A stretch of 64,000 bases of DNA from NCBI GenBank assembly GCA_902634485.1, contig CACPKA010000006.1, positions 1-64,000 on the forward strand. The letters are read 5' to 3'. A program made the position numbers and the translations under genes. The notes under the pieces are model-generated. The model did no database searches, was not told where the DNA came from, and was given only the letters and a program-made list of their open reading frames with translations. Each line of letters begins with the position of its first letter. The first letter of the stretch is position 1. Origin of the DNA: an uncultured Pelagibacteraceae bacterium (GTDB lineage Bacteria > Pseudomonadota > Alphaproteobacteria > Pelagibacterales > Pelagibacteraceae). Below, piece after piece: positions 9,749 through 18,297 of this stretch.

Positions 9749-10391
9749 ATGCACATAATCCACAGAGGGATTGTAAAAAAAACAATATAAAGAGAACCTT
9801 TTAAAATCATTTAATCAATCATTCAAAAAGGGCTATGGAATTGAAACTGATATCCATGCCACAAAAGACAATAAGTTTATTTGTTTTCATGATTTTACGT
9901 TAAATAGAATTTTTAAAAAAAAAATTAGCGTAAAAAATATAGAATATTCTAAAATTAAAAAAATAAGTATTCAAAATAAAAAACCAATTCCACTTTTAAA
10001 AGATTTGCTTAAAACTTCAAAAAATAAATACTATTTATTTATTGAAATAAAACCAATTTTTTCAAAAAAGCTATTACAAAAATTATTGAAAGAAACAACA
10101 GGATTTACAAAATGTATATTTATTTCTTTCAAACATGAAAATATTTACAATTTATTAAAAATAAAAAGAAATGTAAAAGTAGGATTGTCTTTTTCACCTC
10201 CCACAAGCATTAAAACAATTGTTAAAAAATCAAATAATAAAAAAATTGATTGTTTAATCTTGGATAAGTTTTTTTTAAAAAATAAAATTATTCAAGATCT
10301 AAAAATTAAAAAGTATTATTATACAATTAAAAAAAAATCAGAATTTAAAAAATATAGTAAAAATAATAATTTAATATTTGAAAATTTATAA
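9749..10391 (+). pseudogene. Glycerophosphodiester phosphodiesterase, interrupted by a one-base frameshift
   Basis: The ATG at 9749 opens MHIIHRGIVKK, the typical HRG start of the GDPD family, and then hits a stop after 13 codons. Removing one A from the A8 run at 9775-9782 fuses it to a 204-codon frame reading KENLLKSFNQSF, GYGIETDIHATKDNKF and CFHDFTLNR. These are the expected Asn, Glu-Asp and His-Asp active-site segments. The joined protein would be 213 residues, a short but plausible GDPD that hydrolyses glycerophosphodiesters. The gene is therefore a fresh pseudogene, a homopolymer sequencing error, or expressed by slippage on the A tract. Its 3' end converges with the oxygenase gene 2 bases away. 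Confidence 0.8.
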
Positions 10392-10393
10392 AA

Positions 10394-11521
10394 TTATTTT
10401 TTTAAATAATTTAATCTTCCAATAATTTCATCTCGATCCATATAATAACCTTGCAAATGTCTATGACCTGAGTTTGGATCAAATTCTGTTCTTCCATGTA
10501 AAAGTCTTCTATTGTTAAATGAAAAAATGTCACCGGACTCTAAACGAAATTTAACTACAAATTGATCATCATGTAAAAGTTTTCCAAATCTATGATGAGC
10601 TTTATAAACTTTATCCATAACATCTGGATGACAGTCTAAAGCATCCATAGTAGCGACACTAAATCTTATATCGTTATAATCTCCATCTTTAGTTAGGCTA
10701 ATTGCAGGACCATAAAAACTTCTATGTGATACTTGTGTATAATCTTTATCTCTAAATTTAAGAGGTACATTCACTAAAGTTTCAAAAATTTCTTTTTCAT
10801 TTTTTCTTAAATAGTCTGCCACTGCAAATGCATCAACTGTTGAAGAGTCTCCTCCTTTTGTAGAATTGATTAAACAATGAAGAAATTGATAACCTGGAGG
10901 ATTTTCAAACCAAGGTAAGTCCATGTGGTTATTTAGAGCATGTGCCGTGTAAGCAGAATTATTTGGTTTTGGAATGTTTATTACCTCAAAAGGTGTCTTA
11001 AAAAAAGTTTCTCTTATATGACTAATTCTATTTAAAACTGGAAATGCAGATTCTTTTTCTGTTGGTGTATTTTTTACAATTGCAATTCCTTTATGATGTA
11101 AAAGCTCTAACCATTTTATTAGACCTTCATCGGAACTAATAATTTCGTCATGATCTATATAAATAGATTTTAAATTATCTTGTAATGATCTATCCCACAA
11201 TTGATATGGAGAGATATATTTTTTTTTATTATTAATTGTGTAACAATTTTCTCTCAACCATTCTTTATCATAATAACTTATATGGTTTCCCTCACTCCAC
11301 TCTATTTCCAATTTTCCTTCCTTATTAATTTTGCAAGTTTTAGGTTCTATGCCCGTTGAAACTTCAAGTATATTAAACATTCGATGTCTTGAGTCTTTGT
11401 CATGAGCAGTTGGGCAGTTATCTCTTAACCACATAAAGTTAAAATTACTTTTTTCTCCATCGCTCCACTCAACATTTAAAGCTGAACCATTTTTTGAAAC
11501 TTTAGAAATTTCTATTGCCAT
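10394..11521 (-). CDS. Gamma-butyrobetaine hydroxylase-like 2-oxoglutarate dioxygenase (GBBH or TmpA)
   Basis: 375 residues. The N-terminal DUF971-type domain (about 1-95, with FMWLRDNC) is followed by a TauD/GBBH catalytic domain. Iron ligands H199, D201 (HMDLPW) and H342 (LLHGRT) and the 2-oxoglutarate arginine R354 are all present. Family members hydroxylate gamma-butyrobetaine to carnitine; the TmpA branch hydroxylates trimethylaminoethylphosphonate. The cysteine cluster usual after LRDNC is reduced here to one Cys (NCPTAHD), so the structural zinc site may be altered. The gene is divergent from the betaine-type importer at 11699, which may bring in the substrate. Confidence 0.75.
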   Translation of the reverse strand: MAIEISKVSKNGSALNVEWSDGEKSNFNFMWLRDNCPTAHDKDSRHRMFNILEVSTGIEPKTCKINKEGKLEIEWSEGNHISYYDKEWLRENCYTINNKKKYISPYQLWDRSLQDNLKSIYIDHDEIISSDEGLIKWLELLHHKGIAIVKNTPTEKESAFPVLNRISHIRETFFKTPFEVINIPKPNNSAYTAHALNNHMDLPWFENPPGYQFLHCLINSTKGGDSSTVDAFAVADYLRKNEKEIFETLVNVPLKFRDKDYTQVSHRSFYGPAISLTKDGDYNDIRFSVATMDALDCHPDVMDKVYKAHHRFGKLLHDDQFVVKFRLESGDIFSFNNRRLLHGRTEFDPNSGHRHLQGYYMDRDEIIGRLNYLKK

Positions 11522-11698
11522 AAAAAAACATTGTTATTTTATTTAGTTTTGATTTCAATTCAATTTATAATTGAATTTAAAGATTTTATCCCCATTTTTC
11601 ATTAATTTACTCACTTATTTAAATCTTATTTAAGGTTGTCTTTTTTATTAGATAAAGTTTAATGCGGTAAGTTTAAACTAAATAATGGGGGGAAATTC

Positions 11699-12724
11699 AT
11701 GAGATTTCTAAAAAAACTTATTCTTTCAATAGCTTTTATAGCAGTGTCTACTCTTGGTACAACAAGTGCCAATGCTGCATGCAAAGTACATTTGGGAGAT
11801 TTCGACTGGGACAGTGCTAACGTTCACACAGCTATTGTCGGTTATATTCTTGAAAAAGGATATGGTTGCAATGTTGAAGTAACAAAAGGTAGTACTAGTC
11901 CAATAATGGCTGCACACTATGACCAGCAACTTGATATTATAACTGAAGTATGGAGAGATAATATTGTGCAAATGCACGAAGAAGCTGTAGCTGCAGGCAA
12001 AATTGTTGAGCTTGGAGTAAATACTCCTTCTTCTACTCAAGGTTTCTATGTAGATAAACCAACTGCTGACAAATATGGTTTAGTAAGTGTTGAAGATATG
12101 ATGAAACCTGAAATAGCAAAACTTTTTGCTGATCCAGAGTCACCTGGAAAAGGAAGAATGACAAGCTGTATATCTGGATGGACTTGCTACACTATTAACT
12201 TAGTTAAGCACAAAGTTTATGGTCTAGATAAATACTACACTAACTTTGATCCAGGTTCTGGTGGAGCATTAGATGCTGCTATTGCAGGAGCATTTAAAAA
12301 AGGTAAACCAGTATTTTCATATTACTGGACACCGACAGGTTTAATGGGAAAAGTTGATCTTGTTCAACTTAAAGAGCCAGCATACGACAATGCTTGTTGG
12401 ACTAAAATGATGGCAGTTGTTGAAAAGATCAAAGCTGATGGTCCTGATGCTTACACAGATACATGTGCAAGTGCTTATGTGGATATGGCTTTAACAAAAT
12501 CTGCATCAACCACTTTTGCTAATAATCCAGCTAATAAAGCGGTTATTGACTTTGTAAAAGCTTATACTTTGCCGACTCCTGAAGTAAACAAATCGTTAGC
12601 TTTTTACATGGATGAGTCTGGTGGAGACATGGAGGCAACAGCTGTGAACTTTTTAAAAGGTTCTGATGCATGGACTAAATGGGTTCCTGCGGACGTTGCT
12701 AAAAAAGTTAAAGCATCGCTTTAA
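11699..12724 (+). CDS. proX: Second glycine betaine/quaternary amine ABC substrate-binding protein
   Basis: 341 residues. A Sec signal peptide is cleaved near ANA-ACK (residue 27) and an OpuAC domain follows (HLGDFDWDSANVHTA). The gene has an unusually strong Shine-Dalgarno, a run of six G about 8 bases before the ATG. The 177-base region upstream is shared with the divergent GBBH-like oxygenase, so the two are probably regulated together. It is paired with a permease and ATPase downstream (complete X-W-V order) and separated from them by a hairpin. Ligand could be glycine betaine, gamma-butyrobetaine, carnitine or a related compound; the oxygenase next door favours a larger betaine. Confidence 0.85.
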   Translation: MRFLKKLILSIAFIAVSTLGTTSANAACKVHLGDFDWDSANVHTAIVGYILEKGYGCNVEVTKGSTSPIMAAHYDQQLDIITEVWRDNIVQMHEEAVAAGKIVELGVNTPSSTQGFYVDKPTADKYGLVSVEDMMKPEIAKLFADPESPGKGRMTSCISGWTCYTINLVKHKVYGLDKYYTNFDPGSGGALDAAIAGAFKKGKPVFSYYWTPTGLMGKVDLVQLKEPAYDNACWTKMMAVVEKIKADGPDAYTDTCASAYVDMALTKSASTTFANNPANKAVIDFVKAYTLPTPEVNKSLAFYMDESGGDMEATAVNFLKGSDAWTKWVPADVAKKVKASL

Positions 12725-12744
12725 TTTTTTAAATAATTCTTAAT

Positions 12745-12775
12745 ACTAAGAGCCCTTACGGGCTCTTAGTTTTTT
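12745..12775 (+). terminator. Hairpin plus T tract between second proX and proW
   Basis: A perfect 11-bp stem, 12745-12755 with 12760-12770, has a TTAC loop and five to six T. It sits 14 bases before the permease start, in the same position as the hairpin after the first proX. It probably acts as a partial terminator or 3' stabiliser for the binding-protein message. Confidence 0.82.
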
Positions 12776-12789
12776 ATAAGAAAGTATAA

Positions 12790-13809
12790 ATGGGAAAATA
12801 TAAGAAACACATTTTTTATTCATTATATCTGATTGCTTTTGCTGCAATGGTATTTATTGCTTACACATCTTCTAAATATAGACCAGAAAGTGTTTCCGTT
12901 TTATTTACAGATTTCTCATGGTTAGGAAATTGGCCTAAATGGTTAGATCTTCCTTTGATGCCATTCTTAAATGAAGGATTTGATAAACTTATAAGAGAAT
13001 ATGGAATGTTCTTTGAGGGAATAAATAACTTTTTACTTGGACTTTACACTCAAATGAAAAATTTTATGGTTGGATTACCTTGGCCATTATTAATGATAGG
13101 AATAATTGCCCTTTGCTATTTTGTTAGTGGAAGAAATACAGGAACAACTATTATGGTTGCTTTTTGTGTTTTTTTTCTTGGTTTTCTTAGCCCAAGATAT
13201 TGGGATAAATGTATTATGACTACTTGCATAGTAGTGATTGGAATGTTGCTTTGTTTAATAATAGGTATTCCTGTAGGTATAATGATGGCGAGAAATAAGA
13301 AAGTAAGAAATGCATTGTTACCTGTTCTTGATTTAATGCAGACCATTCCAAGTTTTTGTTACTTAATTCCAGGAATATTATTATTTGGTCTAGGAGCTGT
13401 TCCGGCAATATTTGCTATATTTGTATACGCAGTTCCTCCGTTAATTAGATTAACTGATCTAGGAATCAGACTGGTTGATAAGGAAGTTGTTGAAGCGGCA
13501 GAAGCTTTTGGGGCAAGCAAAAAACAAAAATTATGGGGAGTACAATTGCCATTAGCATTACCCAACATAATGCAAGGAATTAACCAATGTACAATGATGT
13601 CTCTAGCGATGGTAGTAATTGCGTCAATGATTGGTACTAGAGGAATTGGAGATGAGGTATTGCTCGGATTACAGCAATTAAACGTTGGCATGGCAACAGA
13701 AGCTGGTATTGCAATTGTTTTGTTAGCAATTATATTCGATCGAATTACACAATCTTATGGAGAAAAAATTCAAGAAAGAACCCATCTAAAAAAGGATATA
13801 AAATTATAA
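12790..13809 (+). CDS. proW: Glycine betaine-type ABC transporter permease (ProW)
   Basis: 339 residues. An N-terminal membrane helix (about 8-26) and an amphipathic stretch precede the six-helix BPD_transp_1 domain. The ATPase-docking loop EAAEAFGASKKQKL is present. It lies between its binding protein (11699) and its ATPase (13814, 4 bases on). Together they form a complete inner-membrane importer for a betaine-type osmolyte. Confidence 0.88.
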   Translation: MGKYKKHIFYSLYLIAFAAMVFIAYTSSKYRPESVSVLFTDFSWLGNWPKWLDLPLMPFLNEGFDKLIREYGMFFEGINNFLLGLYTQMKNFMVGLPWPLLMIGIIALCYFVSGRNTGTTIMVAFCVFFLGFLSPRYWDKCIMTTCIVVIGMLLCLIIGIPVGIMMARNKKVRNALLPVLDLMQTIPSFCYLIPGILLFGLGAVPAIFAIFVYAVPPLIRLTDLGIRLVDKEVVEAAEAFGASKKQKLWGVQLPLALPNIMQGINQCTMMSLAMVVIASMIGTRGIGDEVLLGLQQLNVGMATEAGIAIVLLAIIFDRITQSYGEKIQERTHLKKDIKL

Positions 13810-13813
13810 ATAT

Positions 13814-14866
13814 ATGAGCAAAATTGAAATTAAAAACGTTTATAAAATATTTGGAGACCAACCTTCAAAAGTTCTCCCAATGGTTCAAAATGGAGCAACA
13901 AAAGAAGAAGTGCTAGAAAAAACTGGACATACCGTTGGTCTAGATAATGTTTCTTTAAGTATTGAAGAAGGGGAAACTTTTGTTTGTATGGGTTTATCTG
14001 GTTCGGGAAAATCTACACTTATTAGACATATAAATAGATTAATAGATCCAACTGCAGGAGTAGTTTCAGTTGAAGGAACAAATGTAATGGATTTAGACCA
14101 AAAAAAATTAATTGATTTTAGAAGACATAAAATGAGTATGGTGTTTCAAAGATTTGGTTTATTTCCTCATAAAACAGTTTTGGAAAATGTTGGCTATGGT
14201 CTTGAAGTTCAAGGACAAAAACCTGAAGAAAGAAATAAGACAGCAATGGAAAAAATTGAAGCTGTTGGATTAACTGGTTTTGAACATCAATATCCAAATC
14301 AGTTATCAGGAGGAATGCAACAACGAGTTGGTTTAGCTAGAGCTCTTGCAACTAATACAGACATAATGTTAATGGATGAAGCTTTTTCAGCTCTAGATCC
14401 TCTAATTCGAAGTGATATGCAAAAACAATTAATTGATTTACAAAGTGAATTAAAAAAAACAATAGTGTTCATAACACACGACTTGGATGAATCTTTAAGA
14501 TTAGGAGATCATATAGGAATATTAAATGGGGGAAGATTGGTTCAAGTAGGAACTCCGATAGATATTATTATGAACCCAGCAGACGATTATGTTGAAGCAT
14601 TTGTAAAAGATGTAAACCGAGCAAAAGTAATTAAAGCAAAAATTATTATGACACCCGCAAACAAATCTAACGATGTGGATAAATCAAATTTAGTTAAGAT
14701 AGGAGAAGATCAATTCTTAGATGAATTTCTTCCACAAATAGTTTGTTCAAATGCAAATTGTGAAGTTGTAGATAAAGAAGGAAATGTAAAAGGATACCTT
14801 ACAAAAAAAGAGCTTTCTAAAGCTTTAACAAAAGAACATATGGCTAATGCCGTTAAGTCTGCGTAA
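13814..14866 (+). CDS. proV: Glycine betaine-type ABC transporter ATPase (ProV) with one CBS domain
   Basis: 350 residues. Walker A GLSGSGKST is at 60-68, the signature is LSGGMQQR, and Walker B is IMLMDEAFSALD. The C-terminal 70 residues form a single CBS-like domain; classical ProV proteins have two, which sense ionic strength. The N-terminal KIFGDQP segment is typical of ProV. It is the only OpuAA/ProV-type ATPase seen here and could energise both betaine-type permeases (7400 and 12790). Its last 20 bases overlap the start of the next gene. Confidence 0.88.
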   Translation: MSKIEIKNVYKIFGDQPSKVLPMVQNGATKEEVLEKTGHTVGLDNVSLSIEEGETFVCMGLSGSGKSTLIRHINRLIDPTAGVVSVEGTNVMDLDQKKLIDFRRHKMSMVFQRFGLFPHKTVLENVGYGLEVQGQKPEERNKTAMEKIEAVGLTGFEHQYPNQLSGGMQQRVGLARALATNTDIMLMDEAFSALDPLIRSDMQKQLIDLQSELKKTIVFITHDLDESLRLGDHIGILNGGRLVQVGTPIDIIMNPADDYVEAFVKDVNRAKVIKAKIIMTPANKSNDVDKSNLVKIGEDQFLDEFLPQIVCSNANCEVVDKEGNVKGYLTKKELSKALTKEHMANAVKSA

Positions 14867-15632
14867 CAAAAAAATAGTAATTTCAGCTGGAGGATCAGGA
14901 ATTGGTTGGGCTACTGCAAAAGTTTGTCTTTCTAAAGGAGCAATAATTTATCTTTGTGATATAGACCCAAAATCTTTAAATAAAATTAAAAAAAACCCTT
15001 TATATAATAAAAGATTATTTGCTTATGAATGTAACGCCTCTGAAGAAGAAGAAGTTAAAGATTTTTTCAGTCAAATTAATAAAAAAACAAGAAAAATAGA
15101 TGCAATAATTAATAACGTAGGTATTGCAGGTCCCACAGGAACTATTGAAAAACTAACTTCTTATGATTGGGAGCAAACTCTAAAAGTTAACGTTATAAGT
15201 CATTTTTATTTTACTAAAATGGCAATACCTTTGTTAAAAAAAAATAAAGGTGGATCTATAATAAATATTTCATCAGGTGCTGGAATTATGGGTTTTCCTT
15301 TGCGCTCCCCATATGCTGCCAGCAAGTGGGCCGTTATTGGAATGACAAAAACTTTAGCTATTGAATTAGGTAAATATAAAATTCGTGTTAATGCAATTTG
15401 TCCTGGGACTATCAAAGGAGATAGAATGGTAAGAGTTATAAGAGATAAAGCAAAATTTCTAAAAACTTCTAAGAAAAAAATTGAAAAAGATTTTGTTTCT
15501 ATGGCTTCAATGAATTGCTGGATTCATGAAGAAGATATTGGAAAAATTTGCTCCTTTTTAATTTCAAGTGAAGGCGAGAGAATTTCAGGACAAACAATTC
15601 CTGTAGATGGAAATGCAACTAGATTAGATTAA
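14847..15632 (+). CDS. Short-chain dehydrogenase/reductase
   Basis: 261 residues. The NAD(P) glycine motif is SAGGSGIG near residues 13-20. The catalytic set is S143, Y156 and K160 in PYAASK, and NNVG is present. The ATG at 14847 overlaps the ATPase gene by 20 bases, so the SDR is translationally coupled to the betaine-type importer and likely acts on its substrate. One possibility is oxidation of a hydroxylated quaternary amine such as carnitine to the 3-keto form, which the DUF849 enzyme at 16179 could then cleave. That is an inference from context; known carnitine dehydrogenases belong to another family. It ends 2 bases from the convergent pseudoazurin gene. Confidence 0.75.
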   Translation: MPLSLRNKKIVISAGGSGIGWATAKVCLSKGAIIYLCDIDPKSLNKIKKNPLYNKRLFAYECNASEEEEVKDFFSQINKKTRKIDAIINNVGIAGPTGTIEKLTSYDWEQTLKVNVISHFYFTKMAIPLLKKNKGGSIINISSGAGIMGFPLRSPYAASKWAVIGMTKTLAIELGKYKIRVNAICPGTIKGDRMVRVIRDKAKFLKTSKKKIEKDFVSMASMNCWIHEEDIGKICSFLISSEGERISGQTIPVDGNATRLD

Positions 15633-15634
15633 TT

Positions 15635-16069
15635 TTACAAAGAGTTGACTAAATCTGAAGCAATTTTTTTTGATTTAGCTGTAAATCTTATATTTTTGAT
15701 TGCTTCGAGATTGGATTTATCATCACCCACAACTACAAATCCGATCATCCCCATACTTTTGTGAGGTGTACACCAATAAGCGTATATTCCAGGTATAGTA
15801 AAAGTGTATTCAGCATCTTTATTAAATTTAGTCTTAAACTTTTCTACCCCTTTTGGTACTCCTCCTTTGATAAATTCAACATTATGGCCTTTGTCGGTGG
15901 CTTTCCAAAATACCTTATCTCCAACATCTATTTTAACCACCTTCTTTGAATAAACCATAGTTTCTTTGCCTTGTTTATTTAACATCTCTACAGTTTCACT
16001 TGCTGCAAAAGCACCTGTAGAAAATATTGTTAAAATAACAAGACTGACAAAGTATTTTATAATTTTCAT
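15635..16069 (-). CDS. Pseudoazurin-like blue copper protein
   Basis: 144 residues. A Sec signal peptide ends at about FAA-SET (residue 23). A cupredoxin domain follows with type 1 copper ligands H62 (GHNVEF), C100, H103 and M108 in WCTPHKSMGM. Pseudoazurins are periplasmic one-electron carriers. No nitrite reductase or other obvious redox partner lies nearby, so the partner is unknown. The gene is convergent with the SDR and downstream of the DUF849 gene with a 109-base gap. Confidence 0.85.
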   Translation of the reverse strand: MKIIKYFVSLVILTIFSTGAFAASETVEMLNKQGKETMVYSKKVVKIDVGDKVFWKATDKGHNVEFIKGGVPKGVEKFKTKFNKDAEYTFTIPGIYAYWCTPHKSMGMIGFVVVGDDKSNLEAIKNIRFTAKSKKIASDLVNSL

Positions 16070-16178
16070 ATTGAGTAGTTTTCAGTAAAATTCATACTCA
16101 TCATGTAATAATGAAAATTTTTTTATCAACTTCAAATAGTGTAACAAGTTGACACACTTTATGTATTGTTAGTAAATT

Positions 16179-17063
16179 TTATTTATAATTTTTTAGCTTA
16201 AGTTTTTCTCTTGTTTCGGCGGGAGTCATTATTGACACACCTAAATCATTTACAATTCTTATTGCTTTCTCAACTAGTTGAGCATTAGTTGCTAATTTTC
16301 CTTTTTCTAAATATAAATTGTCTTCAAGACCTACCCTTGGGTTTCCACCCATGATTACAGTTTGAGCTACAAAAGGCATTTCATTTTTAGAGATTGCAAA
16401 ACCAGACCAAACACCTTCCTTTGGCATTACATCCTTCATAGCTTGCATAGCTAGTGGTGTAGCTGGCGCTCCCCAAGGAATACCAAGACACATTTGAAAC
16501 ATTGGAGGATCATTTAATAATCCCTCTTTATATAACTGTGCTCCAAACCACATATTTCCTAAATCAAAAGCCTCAACTTCTGGTTTGACATTTATTTCTT
16601 GCAATCTTTTTGCGGCTTTTCTTAGATCGTTAGGTGTATTTACAGTAATTACAGAACTGTCACCAAAGTTTAAAGTTCCACAATCTAGAGTGCATATTTC
16701 TGGTAAAAATTGTTCAGCGTTCGCAATTCTCTCCATTACATTTGCCATGTCTGTTAAAGGACCAAACTCTAGTGGATTTTTTCCCTGCCCTATATCTAAA
16801 TCACCACCCATTCCAGTGGTAAGATTTAAAATAACATCTGTATCGCTTGATCTAATTCTATCTACAACTTCTTTATATAATTCTAGTCTCCTACTAGGAG
16901 TTCCATCCTCTTCTCTTACATGAATATGGGCTATAGCTGCACCAGCTTTTGCAGCTTCTATAGATGCTTTTGCTATTTGTTCGGGAGTTTTTGGTAAATC
17001 AGGATGTTTTTTAGCTGTGTCTCCAGAACCAGTTACTGCACATGATACAAATACTTTGCTCAT
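16179..17063 (-). CDS. Beta-keto acid cleavage enzyme (BKACE, DUF849)
   Basis: 294 residues, TIM-barrel zinc enzyme. The HxH metal motif is H46-I-H48 in AAIAHIHVREEDG, a BKACE hallmark, and LNLTTGMGG follows. The family condenses a beta-keto acid with acetyl-CoA to give acetoacetate and a new acyl-CoA; one subgroup uses 3-dehydrocarnitine and yields betainyl-CoA. The betaine-transport and GBBH-like genes nearby make dehydrocarnitine a reasonable substrate, but the specificity pocket cannot be judged without alignment. It is divergent from the aldolase-like gene at 17099, with 35 bases between them. Confidence 0.82.
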   Translation of the reverse strand: MSKVFVSCAVTGSGDTAKKHPDLPKTPEQIAKASIEAAKAGAAIAHIHVREEDGTPSRRLELYKEVVDRIRSSDTDVILNLTTGMGGDLDIGQGKNPLEFGPLTDMANVMERIANAEQFLPEICTLDCGTLNFGDSSVITVNTPNDLRKAAKRLQEINVKPEVEAFDLGNMWFGAQLYKEGLLNDPPMFQMCLGIPWGAPATPLAMQAMKDVMPKEGVWSGFAISKNEMPFVAQTVIMGGNPRVGLEDNLYLEKGKLATNAQLVEKAIRIVNDLGVSIMTPAETREKLKLKNYK

Positions 17064-17098
17064 TTTTTTTTTAATAAAAGTATACTATCATATTAAAA

Positions 17099-17827
17099 AT
17101 GGAAAGATTAGAAATATTAAATGATTTAGCTGCTGTTTTTAGATGGATAGCAAAATTGAATATGCATGAAGGTATTGCTAACCACCTTAGCGTATGTTCC
17201 CCAGAGGCAGGGGGTGGTTTTTATGTTAATGGGACAGGAATGCACTTTAGCAAAATCAAAGCAAGTGATTTAGTCCTAATTAAAGATAAAAAATTTGAAG
17301 AAATGAAAAAAAAACCAGAAATAGTAGATCCAACAGCAATCAATATTCATGGTACGATTCACAAAAAAGTTCCAAATGCAAAGTGTATACTTCATGTTCA
17401 CTCAAAATATGCTTTGGCACTTTCATGTTTAAAAGACCCTACTCTTCCGCCTATCGATCAAAATACTATGCGTTTTTATAATCGTGTAGCAATATACAAA
17501 GAATTTGGTGGATTAGGTTTTGAAGAGGAGTCAGAAAAAATGGCAAATACTATTGGAAATTATAATATACTTTTATTAGCAAACCATGGAATTTTAACGG
17601 CAGCTCCTACAATTGCTCAAGCATTTGATGATTTATATTATTTTGAAAAAGCATGCGAAACATACATTACCGCACTATCGACTGGTAAAGAATTAAATTT
17701 AGCAAGTTCAGAAGTTGCTGAAAAAACTGCTCTAGACTGGGAAAATTATTCTACTGACATGGGTGAACTACATTTAAAAGCAGTAAGATCGATCTTAGAT
17801 TCTGAAGACCCAAGTTACAAACAATAA
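17099..17827 (+). CDS. Class II aldolase/adducin family protein
   Basis: 242 residues. The metal-binding histidines are visible: HVH at 99-101 and H163 in ANHGIL. The acidic residue that fuculose-phosphate aldolases carry before the HxH region is not evident (the segment reads DPTAINIHGTIH), so true aldolase activity is uncertain. Similar proteins act as decarboxylases, dehydratases or aldolases in small-molecule catabolism. It is divergent from the BKACE gene, which suggests a shared promoter region, and is followed 7 bases later by a small secreted protein. Confidence 0.75.
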   Translation: MERLEILNDLAAVFRWIAKLNMHEGIANHLSVCSPEAGGGFYVNGTGMHFSKIKASDLVLIKDKKFEEMKKKPEIVDPTAINIHGTIHKKVPNAKCILHVHSKYALALSCLKDPTLPPIDQNTMRFYNRVAIYKEFGGLGFEEESEKMANTIGNYNILLLANHGILTAAPTIAQAFDDLYYFEKACETYITALSTGKELNLASSEVAEKTALDWENYSTDMGELHLKAVRSILDSEDPSYKQ

Positions 17828-17834
17828 AAAATAA

Positions 17835-18296
17835 ATGAAAAGATTAATAATTATTCTATTATTTATTACTACCTCTTTGTACGCTGAAAAAATAGAAAGA
17901 CTTAGTTTCTACAACATTCAAGAAATACTCGGAGATGATAAATTAACTTATAAAATACTTAAAGGATGTGTATCTATGAATTCAGCGGTTACAGAAATTA
18001 TTAAAGAAGAACATCCAGACCTAGCAAAAGAATTTTTTGAAACAGCTAATTATCTTTATCCTTTTGGTATTTTAGTTTTAAAAAAGATAAAAAATATAAA
18101 CCATCAAAAAGCAGAAAAAGAATATTTTTTTGATATAAACAATCTCACAGATGATTATGTGAATTTTATGAGAGAAAATGGTGCTATTAATAAAAGTTTT
18201 TTTAAAGGAACATTTCTTGGTGATGACTTAAATTTCTGTAATGAAATTAGAGGTGCAATAGAAGTATCTATTTCGCACTCCAAAAAAACAGAATAA
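17835..18296 (+). CDS. Hypothetical secreted protein
   Basis: 153 residues. A short signal peptide (about 1-17, ending SLYA) precedes a mature, mostly helical, charged protein with two cysteines (C46 and one near the C-terminus) that could form a disulfide in the periplasm. I recognise no family. It follows the aldolase-like gene by 7 bases and may be co-transcribed with it. It ends 1 base from the convergent lysine-rich secreted protein. Confidence 0.55.
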   Translation: MKRLIIILLFITTSLYAEKIERLSFYNIQEILGDDKLTYKILKGCVSMNSAVTEIIKEEHPDLAKEFFETANYLYPFGILVLKKIKNINHQKAEKEYFFDINNLTDDYVNFMRENGAINKSFFKGTFLGDDLNFCNEIRGAIEVSISHSKKTE

Positions 18297-18297
18297 A

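Noticed and set aside
13359-13691. 110-codon minus-strand ORF
   Set aside because: Antisense to the ProW permease; no recognisable domain.
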